Origin: Thalassotalea_H sp040779345
GTDB lineage: Bacteria; Pseudomonadota; Gammaproteobacteria; Enterobacterales; Alteromonadaceae
Reading direction: 5' to 3'
NCBI GenBank assembly: GCA_040779345.1
Contig: JBFONU010000017.1
Span: forward strand, 14,429 to 78,428
DNA length: 64,000 bases
Shown here in pieces: positions 20,035 through 29,841 of the stretch (position 1 is the first letter of the stretch; every line of letters begins with the position of its first letter). Made by a program: the position numbers and the translations under genes. Below the pieces are notes generated by a model. The model saw only the letters and a program-made list of their open reading frames with translations. It did not search any database and had not been told where the DNA came from.

Positions 20035-20748
20035 TTATGATTTTCTTCGTGATAACGATAAGCCTATTAATGATAATGCTAAAATAGCAATTGAAGAAGG
20101 CTCTGGTACCGAGATTGAATCAATTTCAATCGCTGAATACTTAACCGTACCACCTGCAGTTAAAATTTCGCCAAAACCATTACCAAAAAATGTCACTGTA
20201 GTAAAAGTTGATGAGTCATCAATGGCACCTACGAAGAATGCATCTCCATTTCTACCACCAGCAGCAGTCGCTGGGTTATCAGAGGCTTGTGTTGCACTGG
20301 CTACTTTAATTGCTGTGCCACCATCAAAGCTGATAAATAATTCGGAAGGTAAGAAACAACATGTTGCCCAATCGCCAACTTCAAAACCTAAGGCATTAAT
20401 AGCACTATCAAAAGTAAATGTGATACCAGAGGCAGCACCATTATCGTTATTATCAACAGGGTTAATTCTAATCATATCACCAGTTGAAGCATTATTTGTT
20501 TCTTGGTATATGCGCTCAGAAGAGCCATCAGTGGTAGAGATTGAAAAATCGCCAAAATCCCAGAAGTTACCTGAATTTAAACCATTTAAGGTAACTGAGC
20601 CAACTGTACCGCCTGCACCATTTACTGTAGAAGCAAACTGACTATGACCATTGGCAATAGTATCGTAATAATCAACAATTGTTGCTTGTGATGCACTTGC
20701 AGCAAATAGTAAAGATAAAGATAAAGTTTTAATTGCTTTTTTTAACAT
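20035..20748 (-). CDS. PEP-CTERM sorting-domain protein, function unknown
   Basis: This is a 237-residue exported protein. It has an N-terminal signal peptide (residues 1-22, ending ASASQA) and a C-terminal sorting signal: VPEPSS, a hydrophobic helix, then the basic tail SRRKS. This is the PEP-CTERM signal recognised by exosortase/EpsH systems. The middle is rich in Gly, Asn, Asp, Ser and Thr and contains WDFGDF and GDWATCCFLPSE segments, with no domain I can name. It stands alone between recA and mutS with its own terminator. No exosortase gene is in the window, so processing depends on genes elsewhere. Confidence 0.85.
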   Translation of the reverse strand: MLKKAIKTLSLSLLFAASASQATIVDYYDTIANGHSQFASTVNGAGGTVGSVTLNGLNSGNFWDFGDFSISTTDGSSERIYQETNNASTGDMIRINPVDNNDNGAASGITFTFDSAINALGFEVGDWATCCFLPSELFISFDGGTAIKVASATQASDNPATAAGGRNGDAFFVGAIDDSSTFTTVTFFGNGFGEILTAGGTVKYSAIEIDSISVPEPSSIAILALSLIGLSLSRRKS

Positions 20749-20996
20749 AATTTTATTCCATTAATTTTTTGAAAGTAGTATTACTAATCCGACTTAAAGC
20801 AAAAAATGAACCAACTATTTTTTATCAATTAAAATCAATGACATAAGAAATAATACTACAAATAAAATTAGTGAACTGTAAAAAAAATGGACAATCTAAT
20901 CCTGGCTAAAGACAAAAATTAATCGTATAAAATTAAGCTTCAACAAGATATTATTAAACTATTCTGTTTCCCTATTTATTAAAGTACTTTATAGCA

Positions 20997-23561
20997 ATGT
21001 CGACATCACCCGATCTCTCTTCGCACACCCCGATGATGCGCCAATATCTAACAATAAAAGCGGAGTTCCCTCATGTTTTAGTCTTTTATCGTATGGGGGA
21101 TTTTTATGAATTATTCTTTGATGATGCAAAGAAAGCTTCCGATCTGTTAGATATTTCCCTAACTGCTCGAGGTAAAACGGGAGGAAATGCCATTCCAATG
21201 GCTGGTGTTCCTTACCATGCGGTTGATAATTATTTAGCTAAATTAGTACAGCTAGGTGAGTCTGTTGCAATATGTGAGCAAATAGGCGATCCAGCAACTA
21301 GTAAAGGTCCTGTTGAACGAAAGGTTATGCGGGTTGTTACCCCTGGTACCGTCAGTGATGAAGCATTATTAACCGACAAGCAAGACAATTTACTGGTTTC
21401 TGTTTTTGAAATTAAAGCAAAATTTGGTTTAGCTTACCTTGATATGGCGAGTGGCCGCTTTGTTCTTTGCCAACCCAATACTGTTGAGCAATTACAAGCA
21501 GAGCTACAAAGATTATCTCCTGCCGAACTCCTTTATCCTGAATCATTTGAATCAATGAATATAATCGATGGGATGAAAGGTTTACGCCGCCGCCCAGATT
21601 GGGAGTTTGATCTAGACACCGCAAAGTCAGTTTTAAATAAACAGTTTGCTACAAAAGAACTGTCTGGATTTGGTATTATCGACCATGATTTAGGGCTGTG
21701 TGCTGCCGGATGTTTATTACAATATGTACAAGATGCCCAGCGAAGTGCTTTGCCACATATTAGGGCCATCATTGCTGAATCTAGTCAATCTGGAGTGATT
21801 TTAGATGCTGCAACAAGACGAAATTTAGAGTTAACACAAAACCTTCAAGGGGGGCATGAAAATACCCTTGCCTCAATATTAGATAAATCTGCAACCTCAA
21901 TGGGTTCTCGCTTATTAAAACGTTGGTTACATTTTCCTTTGCGAGACATTAACGCCTTAACTGAACGCCAAAATGCTATCAGTGAAATCATCTCCCTTGG
22001 GATTCAAGATGAGATATACCAACACCTTAAAAAAATAGGTGATATAGAGCGCATTATTGCTCGCATTGCATTACGAACAGCTAGACCGAGAGATTTTGCT
22101 CGATTACGTAATGCGTTATTACAGCTTCCTAAGATTCAAAGCTTATTAAGTCATTATCAAACTCATCATTTAGATCTTTTAGCCAACAATATACAGCCAA
22201 TGAACTCTCTCGCTGAGTTATTACAAGATGCGATTGTTGAAAACCCACCGGTATTAATAAGAGATGGCGGAGTTATCGCAAAAGGTTATCACACAGAACT
22301 GGATACCCTTCGCGATTTAAGTGATGGTGCGACTGAATTTCTAGCTCAATTAGAAGCAAGAGAGAAGCAGCGCACTGGCATACAAACATTAAAAGTGGGT
22401 TATAACAAGGTTCATGGTTTTTATATTGAGATCAGTCGAAGTAGTGCTAATGAAGTGCCTGATGATTATATTCGCAGACAAACGCTAAAAAACAACGAAC
22501 GCTTTATTACCAATGAACTTAAACAACATGAAGAAAAAGTACTCAGTGCACAAAGTAAATTTTTAGCGCTTGAAAAACAACTGTTTGATCAACTATTTGA
22601 TCAAGTGTTACCTGAACTAGCATATTTACAAACCTTAGCAAAAACCTTAGCTGAGTTTGATGTGTTAAATACATTCGCTGAACGTTCAGAGGCGCTTAAT
22701 TACGTTAAGCCACACTTAACTAGTGAAAGTGGTATCAATATTGAAGCTGGTCGCCATCCTGTTGTTGAACATATGACAAGCGAGGCATTTATTGCTAACC
22801 CCGTAGTCCTTACCGAGCAACGAAAAATGTTGATTATTACGGGGCCTAATATGGGAGGTAAATCGACTTATATGAGACAAACGGCTCTCATTGTATTACT
22901 GGCTCATATTGGATGTTATGTGCCAGCAAGTGCCGCCAAAATCGGTATAGTCGATAGAATATTCACACGTATTGGTGCATCGGACGATCTTGCCAGTGGT
23001 CGTTCAACCTTTATGGTTGAGATGACAGAGACCGCCAATATTTTGCATAATGCGACCAATAAGAGTTTAGTTTTACTGGATGAAATTGGCCGTGGAACAA
23101 GCACATACGATGGCTTGTCTCTGGCTTGGGCTTGTGCAGAAATGCTCGCATTAAAAACTAAAGCATTTACCTTATTTGCGAGTCATTATTTTGAATTGAC
23201 TTTACTAGCTGAACAAATAGCAAGTTTGGCCAATGTCCATTTAGATGCCGTAGAACATGGCGAAAAAATTATTTTTATGCATGCAGTGCAAGAAGGGGCC
23301 GCAAGTAAAAGCTTTGGTTTACAAGTAGCTCAATTAGCAGGTGTGCCTAAAGCCGTGATCGAAAGAGCAAAACAACGGTTAACGGAACTTGAGAATCAGC
23401 AAACGCATTCACTTTCCCCTTCAGCGGAAAGCTTTGAACAGCTCTCTTTAGTAGATAATAATCATCCAATTATTGATGATTTAAAAATGATTGATGTTAA
23501 TGAATTAAGTCCCAAACAGGCACTTGATTACCTTTACCAATTGAAAGATAAGTTAATCTAA
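20997..23561 (+). CDS. mutS: DNA mismatch repair protein MutS
   Basis: MutS recognises mismatched bases and starts repair with MutL. The N-terminal mismatch-binding domain has the expected Phe-x-Glu motif in MGDFYELFFDDA. The C-terminal ATPase has Walker A GPNMGGKST at 616-624 and the signature DEIGRGTSTYDG. Its 854 residues are normal. No strong ribosome-binding site is visible before the chosen ATG, but the start matches family N-termini. The mutS-rpoS proximity is conserved in gammaproteobacteria. A bidirectional terminator separates it from convergent rpoS. Confidence 0.97.
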   Translation: MSTSPDLSSHTPMMRQYLTIKAEFPHVLVFYRMGDFYELFFDDAKKASDLLDISLTARGKTGGNAIPMAGVPYHAVDNYLAKLVQLGESVAICEQIGDPATSKGPVERKVMRVVTPGTVSDEALLTDKQDNLLVSVFEIKAKFGLAYLDMASGRFVLCQPNTVEQLQAELQRLSPAELLYPESFESMNIIDGMKGLRRRPDWEFDLDTAKSVLNKQFATKELSGFGIIDHDLGLCAAGCLLQYVQDAQRSALPHIRAIIAESSQSGVILDAATRRNLELTQNLQGGHENTLASILDKSATSMGSRLLKRWLHFPLRDINALTERQNAISEIISLGIQDEIYQHLKKIGDIERIIARIALRTARPRDFARLRNALLQLPKIQSLLSHYQTHHLDLLANNIQPMNSLAELLQDAIVENPPVLIRDGGVIAKGYHTELDTLRDLSDGATEFLAQLEAREKQRTGIQTLKVGYNKVHGFYIEISRSSANEVPDDYIRRQTLKNNERFITNELKQHEEKVLSAQSKFLALEKQLFDQLFDQVLPELAYLQTLAKTLAEFDVLNTFAERSEALNYVKPHLTSESGINIEAGRHPVVEHMTSEAFIANPVVLTEQRKMLIITGPNMGGKSTYMRQTALIVLLAHIGCYVPASAAKIGIVDRIFTRIGASDDLASGRSTFMVEMTETANILHNATNKSLVLLDEIGRGTSTYDGLSLAWACAEMLALKTKAFTLFASHYFELTLLAEQIASLANVHLDAVEHGEKIIFMHAVQEGAASKSFGLQVAQLAGVPKAVIERAKQRLTELENQQTHSLSPSAESFEQLSLVDNNHPIIDDLKMIDVNELSPKQALDYLYQLKDKLI

Positions 23562-23611
23562 ATAGCTTGAAAACCTTGAAATATGAAGTACTTACAACAT
23601 AAATAGCTAGC

Positions 23612-23642
23612 ATAAAAAAACAGCTTTTAGCTGTTTTTTTAT
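23612..23642. terminator. Bidirectional terminator between mutS and rpoS
   Basis: A perfect inverted repeat with ACAGCT / AGCTGT core, a 3-T loop, and seven A and seven T on the two flanks. It can terminate both convergent genes. Confidence 0.9.
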
Positions 23643-23680
23643 GCTTTATCAATCAAAAGTAAGTTTAAAGTGTGTAATTA

Positions 23681-24601
23681 CTAAGCTTGAAATAATGCTT
23701 CTATCGACAAGTCTTGAGCACTTAAAATATCACGTAAACGTTTTAACGCTTCTACTTGAATTTGGCGAACACGTTCTCTTGTTAAGCCAATTTCAACACC
23801 AACATCTTCAAGCGTTGCTGCCTCATAGCCTAATAAGCCAAAACGTCTTGCCAAAACTTCACGCTGTTTTGAATTAAGTTCATTTAACCAATGTACAATA
23901 TTATTTTTAATATCATCATTTTGTAAATTACCTTCAGGGCCACTTGCTTTCTCATCAGGAATAACATCAAGTAAGACTTTATCTGATTCACCACCAAACG
24001 GTGTATCTACTGAGGCTATACGTTCATTTAGACGTAACATTTTAGTGACACTTTCGACAGGCACATCAAGTTCTTGTGCAATATCTTCAGCAGTAGGTTC
24101 GTGATCTAATCGTTGAACTAACTCGCGTGCAGTACGCAAGTAAATATTTAATTCTTTAACGACATGAATGGGCAAACGTATTGTTCGAGTTTGATTCATA
24201 ATGGCACGTTCAATTGTTTGACGTATCCACCATGTTGCATAAGTTGAAAATCTAAAGCCGCGTTCAGGATCAAATTTTTCAACAGCACGTATAAGGCCTA
24301 AGTTTCCTTCTTCGATAAGGTCAAGCAGAGGTAAACCACGATTATTATAACGACGAGCAATTTTAACGACTAAGCGCAAGTTGCTCTCAATCATACGTTT
24401 TCTTGAAGGTTCATCACCTTTTAATGAAAGGCGAGAAAAGTAGACTTCTTCTTCAGCTGTTAGCAGTGGAGAAAAACCGATTTCACCTAAATACAATTGG
24501 GTAGCATCTAAGTTTGCTGGCGCATCATCCTGAATTGTGTTCTCAACATCCTTTTCTTCGATTAGTTCTTTGACTTTTGTTAGTTCTTTTTCTATGCCCA
24601 T
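23681..24601 (-). CDS. rpoS: RNA polymerase sigma factor RpoS
   Basis: RpoS is the general stress and stationary-phase sigma factor. Regions 1.2 to 4 are recognisable: DATQLYLGEIGFSPLL at the start of the sigma-70 core, NLRLVVKIARRYNNRGL, the region 2.4 segment FSTYATWWIRQTIER, and region 4 with LTRERVRQIQVEALKRLR. Its 306 residues are slightly shorter than E. coli RpoS, with a short acidic N-terminus. A GGGAGA ribosome-binding site precedes the ATG. nlpD lies upstream on the same strand with an 82-base gap, as in enterics, where a main rpoS promoter lies inside nlpD. Confidence 0.96.
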   Translation of the reverse strand: MGIEKELTKVKELIEEKDVENTIQDDAPANLDATQLYLGEIGFSPLLTAEEEVYFSRLSLKGDEPSRKRMIESNLRLVVKIARRYNNRGLPLLDLIEEGNLGLIRAVEKFDPERGFRFSTYATWWIRQTIERAIMNQTRTIRLPIHVVKELNIYLRTARELVQRLDHEPTAEDIAQELDVPVESVTKMLRLNERIASVDTPFGGESDKVLLDVIPDEKASGPEGNLQNDDIKNNIVHWLNELNSKQREVLARRFGLLGYEAATLEDVGVEIGLTRERVRQIQVEALKRLRDILSAQDLSIEALFQA

Positions 24602-24683
24602 GCCATATCTCCCGTCATTAGCAAAGCTTAAATTACTGATTAAATATTCACATTAACTCCAATTATTTTTATTAACACTATTG

Positions 24684-25505
24684 TTATCTTCTCGGAAGGT
24701 ATTTTAATGGATTGACAGATTTTCCACGAAAGCGAACTTCAAAATGAAGCATGACTCTTTCCGCGTCAGTGTCACCCATTTTTGCTATAACTTCTCCGGC
24801 TTTTACAGCTTGCTGTTCCTTGACCAAAATGTGATCGTTATGAGCATATGCACTCAAATAATCATCGTTGTGTTTCACAATAATTAATTGGCCATAGCCT
24901 CTTAACACATCACCAGCATATACTACCCTGCCATCAGCTGCTGCTTTTACCGAATCATTACGGCTACCTGCGATGTCTATTCCTTTATTACCTTGTTTCT
25001 TTGTGGAAAACTTAGCAATAAGCTTTCCGTTAACAGGCCACACCCAACGTTTAATTTTCTGTGAAAATGAACCTGTTCTACTTAAGGGCTTTTTGACTGT
25101 TTTTTGCCCTCTTGTAACTTCACCATACTCCTGCTTTTTATTTGATGCAATAGGTTTTTTTACAACAATTTGTGGCTGCTTTTGGAAACTTTCACGGGAG
25201 GGTTTATTTTTACTCGCTTTAGCCGATTTTGAAGACAAAAATATTTTTTGTCCTGGGAAAATTTGATAGGGAGGTGGAATTTTATTTACGAAAGCTATCG
25301 TTCTAACATCAAGCCCTGCTCGCCAAGATATTGAATATAAAGTTTCACCTTTTTTAACTATATATTCAGTAGCCTTGAGACTACTTCTAATTTTTTTATT
25401 TAGTGGCACCTGCGAGTTTGCATCTACAACAGGAGCTGGAGCATGCCTTGCTGAACAACCGAACAACAAAACAAACAGAATAAATATGCAAATCCTTAAA
25501 AACAC
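24684..25505 (-). CDS. nlpD: NlpD-type lipoprotein, LysM plus degenerate LytM (M23) domain
   Basis: NlpD activates the cell-wall amidase AmiC during division. The lipoprotein signal ends in LLFGC with Cys17 lipidated. A LysM peptidoglycan-binding domain covers about residues 50-92 (YIVKKGETLYSISWRAG). A basic linker leads to an M23/LytM domain from about 155 to the end. Zinc ligands look incomplete: the first motif reads NKGIDIAG without the usual His, and the last reads LHFEVR. This fits a non-enzymatic activator. Its 273 residues are somewhat shorter than in E. coli. Conserved position before rpoS supports the name. Confidence 0.9.
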   Translation of the reverse strand: MFLRICIFILFVLLFGCSARHAPAPVVDANSQVPLNKKIRSSLKATEYIVKKGETLYSISWRAGLDVRTIAFVNKIPPPYQIFPGQKIFLSSKSAKASKNKPSRESFQKQPQIVVKKPIASNKKQEYGEVTRGQKTVKKPLSRTGSFSQKIKRWVWPVNGKLIAKFSTKKQGNKGIDIAGSRNDSVKAAADGRVVYAGDVLRGYGQLIIVKHNDDYLSAYAHNDHILVKEQQAVKAGEVIAKMGDTDAERVMLHFEVRFRGKSVNPLKYLPRR

Positions 25506-25558
25506 GTATTTCCTTAAAACTTTACCATTTAAATATCATATAAGTGAGTGGCTTTTCT

Positions 25559-26140
25559 TTAATTTCTCAACCATAGATACACAATAACAATCAAAGCCAC
25601 AACAATCCAACCTAGGGTATCTATCCATTTTCTTAAGCCTTTTTCCATTTTTTCACCGCCATAAAATATTACGCCAGCGACTAAGAAAAAACGCATACCT
25701 CGACCCACTGCAGAGACAAGTAAAAAAGGTAAAAAAGCCATGTGTAAAAAGCCGGCACTTACGGTAAATATTTTATATGGAACAGGTGAAAAACCGGCAA
25801 TAAATACAACCCAAATACCCCACTCGCTAAACCAAAGCACTGCTTGATCGAATATTGCTTGTTTGCCCCATTCGGTGATCAATGGTTGGATCCATGGTTC
25901 AAACATATAATAACCTAAAGCATAACCGGCAATCCCACCGATAACGGAAGCCACCGTTGTTAATGTTGCATACGACCATGCCTTATGAGGTTTTGCTAAT
26001 ACCATAGGCGCTAGCAACACATCGGGTGGTATTGGAAAAAACACTGATTCAGCAAAAGTTAACATGGCCAGTATTTTAGGTGCAAATTTGTGCTCAGCCC
26101 ACTTTAATGTCCATTCGTACAAAGACGTAAATATTTTCAT
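25559..26140 (-). CDS. YqaA/DedA-family (VTT domain) inner-membrane protein
   Basis: This 193-residue multi-spanning membrane protein has the SNARE-associated/VTT features: FAESVFFPIPPDVLLAPM near the N-terminus, a Gly-rich GGIAGYALGYYMFEP helix, and the re-entrant AGFSPVPYKIFTVSAG segment. DedA relatives have been linked to lipid carrier recycling and membrane homeostasis; the exact substrate here is not known. The start overlaps the pcm stop by four bases (ATGA type), so translation is probably coupled. The same gene is found between pcm and nlpD in other Alteromonadales. Confidence 0.85.
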   Translation of the reverse strand: MKIFTSLYEWTLKWAEHKFAPKILAMLTFAESVFFPIPPDVLLAPMVLAKPHKAWSYATLTTVASVIGGIAGYALGYYMFEPWIQPLITEWGKQAIFDQAVLWFSEWGIWVVFIAGFSPVPYKIFTVSAGFLHMAFLPFLLVSAVGRGMRFFLVAGVIFYGGEKMEKGLRKWIDTLGWIVVALIVIVYLWLRN

Positions 26141-26799
26141 TGAACAGCCCCAGGAACTAATGGCACAAAACGTACAGCTTCAATCTGTTGCTCATCATAA
26201 AGATCACCATGACGGGTAATAATTTTTAAAATTTGAGTTTGCTCACCTACGGGGATCACTAAACGACCACCATCAGCCAGTTGCTCAAGTAGTGCTTGAG
26301 GCACTTCCGTGGGTGCTGCGGTAACTATGATCGCTTGAAATGGTGCTTTAGATTTCCACCCTTGCCAACCATCGCCATGTTTCATTGATATATTATGCAA
26401 GTCAATTGATTGTAATTTACGTTTAGCCTGAAACTGTAATGACTTAATACGCTCAACGGAAAATACTTTATCGGTTAGCTGTGCCAAAATAGATGTTTGA
26501 TACCCAGAGCCTGTACCTATCTCTAAAATACTGTCAGGAATACCATCAGCCAATAATAATTCAGACATTTTGGCGACAATATAAGGTTGAGATATTGTTT
26601 GTCCTTGACCAATCGGCAATGCAGTATTGTCATAAGCTTTATGAGCAAGTATTTCTGGAATAAAAATATGCCTTGGGCTTCGGGCTATTGCTTGTAAAAC
26701 TTGCTGATTTACAATTCCTTCTGCATGTAGTTTTTGTGCCAGTAATTCTCCACTACGGGTTGATTTACCCCCAACTCGACTTCCTACTCTGACATTCAT
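26137..26799 (-). CDS. pcm: Protein-L-isoaspartate O-methyltransferase
   Basis: Pcm repairs age-damaged proteins by methylating L-isoaspartyl residues with S-adenosylmethionine. The SAM-binding motif I is ILEIGTGSGYQTSIL, preceded by the family hallmark GQGQTISQPYIVA... (read here as PIGQGQTISQPY). Its 220 residues are usual. It sits 10 bases after surE and overlaps the downstream VTT gene by four bases, as part of the surE-pcm-nlpD-rpoS order conserved in gammaproteobacteria. Confidence 0.96.
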   Translation of the reverse strand: MNVRVGSRVGGKSTRSGELLAQKLHAEGIVNQQVLQAIARSPRHIFIPEILAHKAYDNTALPIGQGQTISQPYIVAKMSELLLADGIPDSILEIGTGSGYQTSILAQLTDKVFSVERIKSLQFQAKRKLQSIDLHNISMKHGDGWQGWKSKAPFQAIIVTAAPTEVPQALLEQLADGGRLVIPVGEQTQILKIITRHGDLYDEQQIEAVRFVPLVPGAVQ

Positions 26800-26809
26800 C
26801 TTATTATTC

Positions 26810-27562
26810 TCATATTGTAAAATCGCTGATCCATTCTGTAATTTTTGCCATACTTTTATAGGCGGTCATATCGATAGTTAACGGGGTTATTGAAGCGTAA
26901 CCTTCACTTATCGCATAAAAGTCAGTTCCTTCTCCAGCATCAAGTTCTTCACCTAATGAGCCATACCAATAAATATTTCTTTGCCAAGGGTCTTTACTTG
27001 ATTTCATCGTTTCCGCTTTATGTCGATTCCCTAAACGAGTCACCTTTACCCCTTTAAGTTGTTCTATCGGAAGATTAGGCACATTAATATTAATAATTTG
27101 ATCGCTCGGCAATGGATGCTGTTGAAGGCGCTGAATAAACTTTGCTGCGACAATTGCGGCGGTTTGATAGTGAGTTTCATCTTTACCCACTAAAGAAACA
27201 GCAACCGCAGGCATCCCCATATGGCGACCTTCTGTTGCGGCGGCAACGGTGCCTGAATATAAGGTATCATCGCCTAAATTAGCTCCGTGATTAATACCTG
27301 CAACCACTAAATCAGGTAAAGGCGTCATTAATTGACTAATGGCTAAATGTACGGAATCAGTTGGAGTTCCGTTAACCGAAATGAAACCATTATCTAATTT
27401 TTCTGCTCTTAAAGGATTGAGTAAGGTTAATGAGTTACTCGCACCACTGCAATTGCGATCAGGAGCAACAACAGTAACATCAGCAAATTTGGCTAACTCT
27501 TGGTATAACACTTTAATGCCAAGCGCATGTACGCCATCATCGTTACTTAATAAAATTCTCAT
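26810..27562 (-). CDS. surE: 5'/3'-nucleotidase SurE
   Basis: SurE is a metal-dependent survival protein that hydrolyses nucleoside monophosphates. The N-terminal LSNDDGV carries the metal-binding Asp8-Asp9, followed by APDRNCSGASNSL and the AGINHGANLGDD segment, all diagnostic. Its 250 residues match the family. The start codon overlaps the truD stop by four bases, so translation is likely coupled. Expected location is the cytoplasm. Confidence 0.97.
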   Translation of the reverse strand: MRILLSNDDGVHALGIKVLYQELAKFADVTVVAPDRNCSGASNSLTLLNPLRAEKLDNGFISVNGTPTDSVHLAISQLMTPLPDLVVAGINHGANLGDDTLYSGTVAAATEGRHMGMPAVAVSLVGKDETHYQTAAIVAAKFIQRLQQHPLPSDQIININVPNLPIEQLKGVKVTRLGNRHKAETMKSSKDPWQRNIYWYGSLGEELDAGEGTDFYAISEGYASITPLTIDMTAYKSMAKITEWISDFTI

Positions 27563-28614
27563 GCTCTATTCTCCACTGAGCCTGAACGTTGGGTCAGATC
27601 TTTGTAGGCCAATAATTCTCTTAATATCGTGGTGGCAAAACACCCTGCCGCTAAAGTAAATGTTAAGATAATTGACTGATCTGCTTCATTGATTTCAATG
27701 TTTCCATCACTAAGAGATAAACGAATACGGCGCCTTTCTTGTTTTAATCCAAACTTTGCTAACCCTTGACACATATCTTGATGTTTCTCGGGTAATTGTT
27801 GTTCTAGCTCGAGAGGTTTTCCTGAGGTCATTAATTGGCCAGCTCCCCAAAGTGGAGCGGTAATATCAACATCTTTTTTAATAAAGCGTTGTTGTATCAC
27901 ATCATCAATTTCATTAAGAGAGAATACTGATTGTGTACCTTCAAGCATTAATACATCGCCCACTTGCATGGTATCAAACTGATTTTTGTCAATGCGTTGA
28001 GAAAGAATATGATTAAATAACAATGATCTGGCAGCTGATAAGTAGATCCCTCGTTTTTTCTTATCTTTAACTTTTTCGCCTGCAAAAAGTGCTTGTGCAC
28101 GTTCTATATTGCCGCCCTCAATACCAAAACGTTGCTCCCCATAATAATTGGGCACGCCATACTCACTAATGGCATGCCATTTACGAGCAACTTCATTGAG
28201 ATCAGTGACATTTCTTAACGTTATTTCAAAGCGATTACCCGTTAATGCGCCTGTGCGAAGTTTTTTGTTATGTCTGGCATAGCTTAAAACTTCAAGCCCA
28301 TCAATAGATAAATCTCTTAAATCGTATTGTTTTATTCCCGGTAGGTGCACACCAAACCATTGTTCAGTGATGGCAAAACGATCTTTTAGGCCAGCATAAC
28401 TAACCAGGTTTTCTTTAACTGAAAAATACTTGGCTAATTGTTTAGCGACAAATACAGTATTCAAACCCTTTTTGCGAATGTGGATCAGTAAATGCTCACC
28501 TTCACCACAGGGTGAAAATGGCAGTTGTTCAAACACTTTAAAGTCACTTTCACTAAGACGAATATCTCCCTCAGCTTTAGGTGCGCCATAAAGGTAAGCG
28601 AATGTTGGTAACAT
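27559..28614 (-). CDS. truD: tRNA pseudouridine(13) synthase
   Basis: TruD makes pseudouridine at position 13 of tRNA-Glu and others. The catalytic Asp78 lies in the conserved YAGLKDRFAITEQWFGV segment, and the family-specific NYYGEQRFG motif is present. Its 351 residues are normal. It lies one base after ispF and overlaps surE by four bases, in the usual ispD-ispF-truD-surE order. Confidence 0.96.
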   Translation of the reverse strand: MLPTFAYLYGAPKAEGDIRLSESDFKVFEQLPFSPCGEGEHLLIHIRKKGLNTVFVAKQLAKYFSVKENLVSYAGLKDRFAITEQWFGVHLPGIKQYDLRDLSIDGLEVLSYARHNKKLRTGALTGNRFEITLRNVTDLNEVARKWHAISEYGVPNYYGEQRFGIEGGNIERAQALFAGEKVKDKKKRGIYLSAARSLLFNHILSQRIDKNQFDTMQVGDVLMLEGTQSVFSLNEIDDVIQQRFIKKDVDITAPLWGAGQLMTSGKPLELEQQLPEKHQDMCQGLAKFGLKQERRRIRLSLSDGNIEINEADQSIILTFTLAAGCFATTILRELLAYKDLTQRSGSVENRA

Positions 28615-28615
28615 A

Positions 28616-29110
28616 TTAGGTATTAGCCTTTAAACTAGTTTGAGCCGTGAGTAAGACAACAGAGTGCACTGAAACGCCCTCTTTTCTCCCGACATACCCT
28701 AATTTTTCTGTGGTGGTAGCTTTAACATTTATTTGTTCAATGTCACATTGTAGGTCTTGAGCCAAACATTCTCGCATCGCTAATAAATGAGGAGAAACTT
28801 TAGGCACTTGAGCTACGATAGTAATATCAGCATTACCTAGTTCAAAGCCTTTATCAAACATTAAGCCAACAACATGGCGTAAAAGTATTCGACTTGAAAT
28901 ATTTTCATATTGGCCATCGGTGTCTGGAAAATGATTACCAATATCAGCCAAACATAACGCGCCTAAAATAGCATCGCATAAGGCATGAATAGCAACATCT
29001 CCATCAGAATGAGCAACAAAACCTGTTTCGTAAGGGATTTCGACTCCCGCTAAAACGATTGGACCTTGTCCACCAAATTTATGGACATCAAAGCCGTGAC
29101 CTATTCGCAT
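28616..29110 (-). CDS. ispF: 2-C-methyl-D-erythritol 2,4-cyclodiphosphate synthase
   Basis: IspF is the fifth enzyme of the MEP isoprenoid pathway and forms the cyclic diphosphate with release of CMP. Metal ligands are visible as DVH at residues 8-10 with a further His in HSDGD near 34, and the DIGNHFPDTD loop is present. Its 164 residues are typical. The start overlaps the ispD stop by 10 bases, consistent with coupling of the two pathway enzymes. Confidence 0.96.
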   Translation of the reverse strand: MRIGHGFDVHKFGGQGPIVLAGVEIPYETGFVAHSDGDVAIHALCDAILGALCLADIGNHFPDTDGQYENISSRILLRHVVGLMFDKGFELGNADITIVAQVPKVSPHLLAMRECLAQDLQCDIEQINVKATTTEKLGYVGRKEGVSVHSVVLLTAQTSLKANT

Positions 29111-29832
29111 GGTAATTCCTGTGGGGTTTCATTACTGACGAGTTGTTTGTTTAAAATAAATTCGGCAAAAGCTAAATCGTCAGGTTGAGTAATTTTAATA
29201 TTTTCACTACTGCCTACTATCAATTGACTGCTGCCACCAGCAAACTCGATAGCGGATGCTTCATCTGTAATGCTCACATTGGCGGCAAGTGCTTTTTCTA
29301 TCGCATTTTTTAGTGTCAGAGTAGGAAACATTTGTGGGGTTAACGCATGCCAAAGTTCAGCTCTTTCAACCGTTTCTTGAATCATGTTGTGCTTGCCACG
29401 TTTCATAGTATCTCGAACAGGTGTAGCTAAAATTCCACCAACATCTTTTGCAATGCAAGACTCAATTAAATGATTCAAGTCTTTTATCTCTAAACAAGGA
29501 CGAGCTGCGTCATGTACTAAAACCCAGGGGAAGCTTTTATCGTCAATTAATCTAAGGCCTGACAACACAGAGTCAACTCGCTCTTTGCCGCCATTTACCA
29601 CACTCACTTTTGGGTGATTAAATAATTGTGTTTCAGCAAAGTATTCATCCTCTGCTCCTAACGCAATGATAATAGTCTTTATCATTGGATGTGAAGCAAG
29701 ACGGTTAACCGTATGTTCAAGAATGGTCAGGTGATTTATTTTTAAATATTGCTTAGGACAATTTGCTTGCATCCTTTTTCCAACGCCTGCTGCTGGCACC
29801 ACAACAACCAGAGGAGTTTTGATATTTGACAT
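29101..29832 (-). CDS. ispD: 2-C-methyl-D-erythritol 4-phosphate cytidylyltransferase
   Basis: IspD activates methylerythritol phosphate with CTP in the MEP pathway. The nucleotide-binding start PAAGVGKRM, the CPKQYL motif and the HDAARPC segment are all diagnostic. Its 243 residues are normal, with a slightly extended C-terminus. It follows ftsB by 9 bases and overlaps ispF by 10, forming the conserved ftsB-ispD-ispF unit. Confidence 0.96.
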   Translation of the reverse strand: MSNIKTPLVVVVPAAGVGKRMQANCPKQYLKINHLTILEHTVNRLASHPMIKTIIIALGAEDEYFAETQLFNHPKVSVVNGGKERVDSVLSGLRLIDDKSFPWVLVHDAARPCLEIKDLNHLIESCIAKDVGGILATPVRDTMKRGKHNMIQETVERAELWHALTPQMFPTLTLKNAIEKALAANVSITDEASAIEFAGGSSQLIVGSSENIKITQPDDLAFAEFILNKQLVSNETPQELPCE

Positions 29833-29841
29833 CTTGTATCG

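Noticed and set aside
20222..20641. 139-codon plus-strand frame opposite the PEP-CTERM gene
   Set aside because: Antisense shadow; the minus-strand gene has a signal peptide, a sorting signal and a terminator, which decides the strand.
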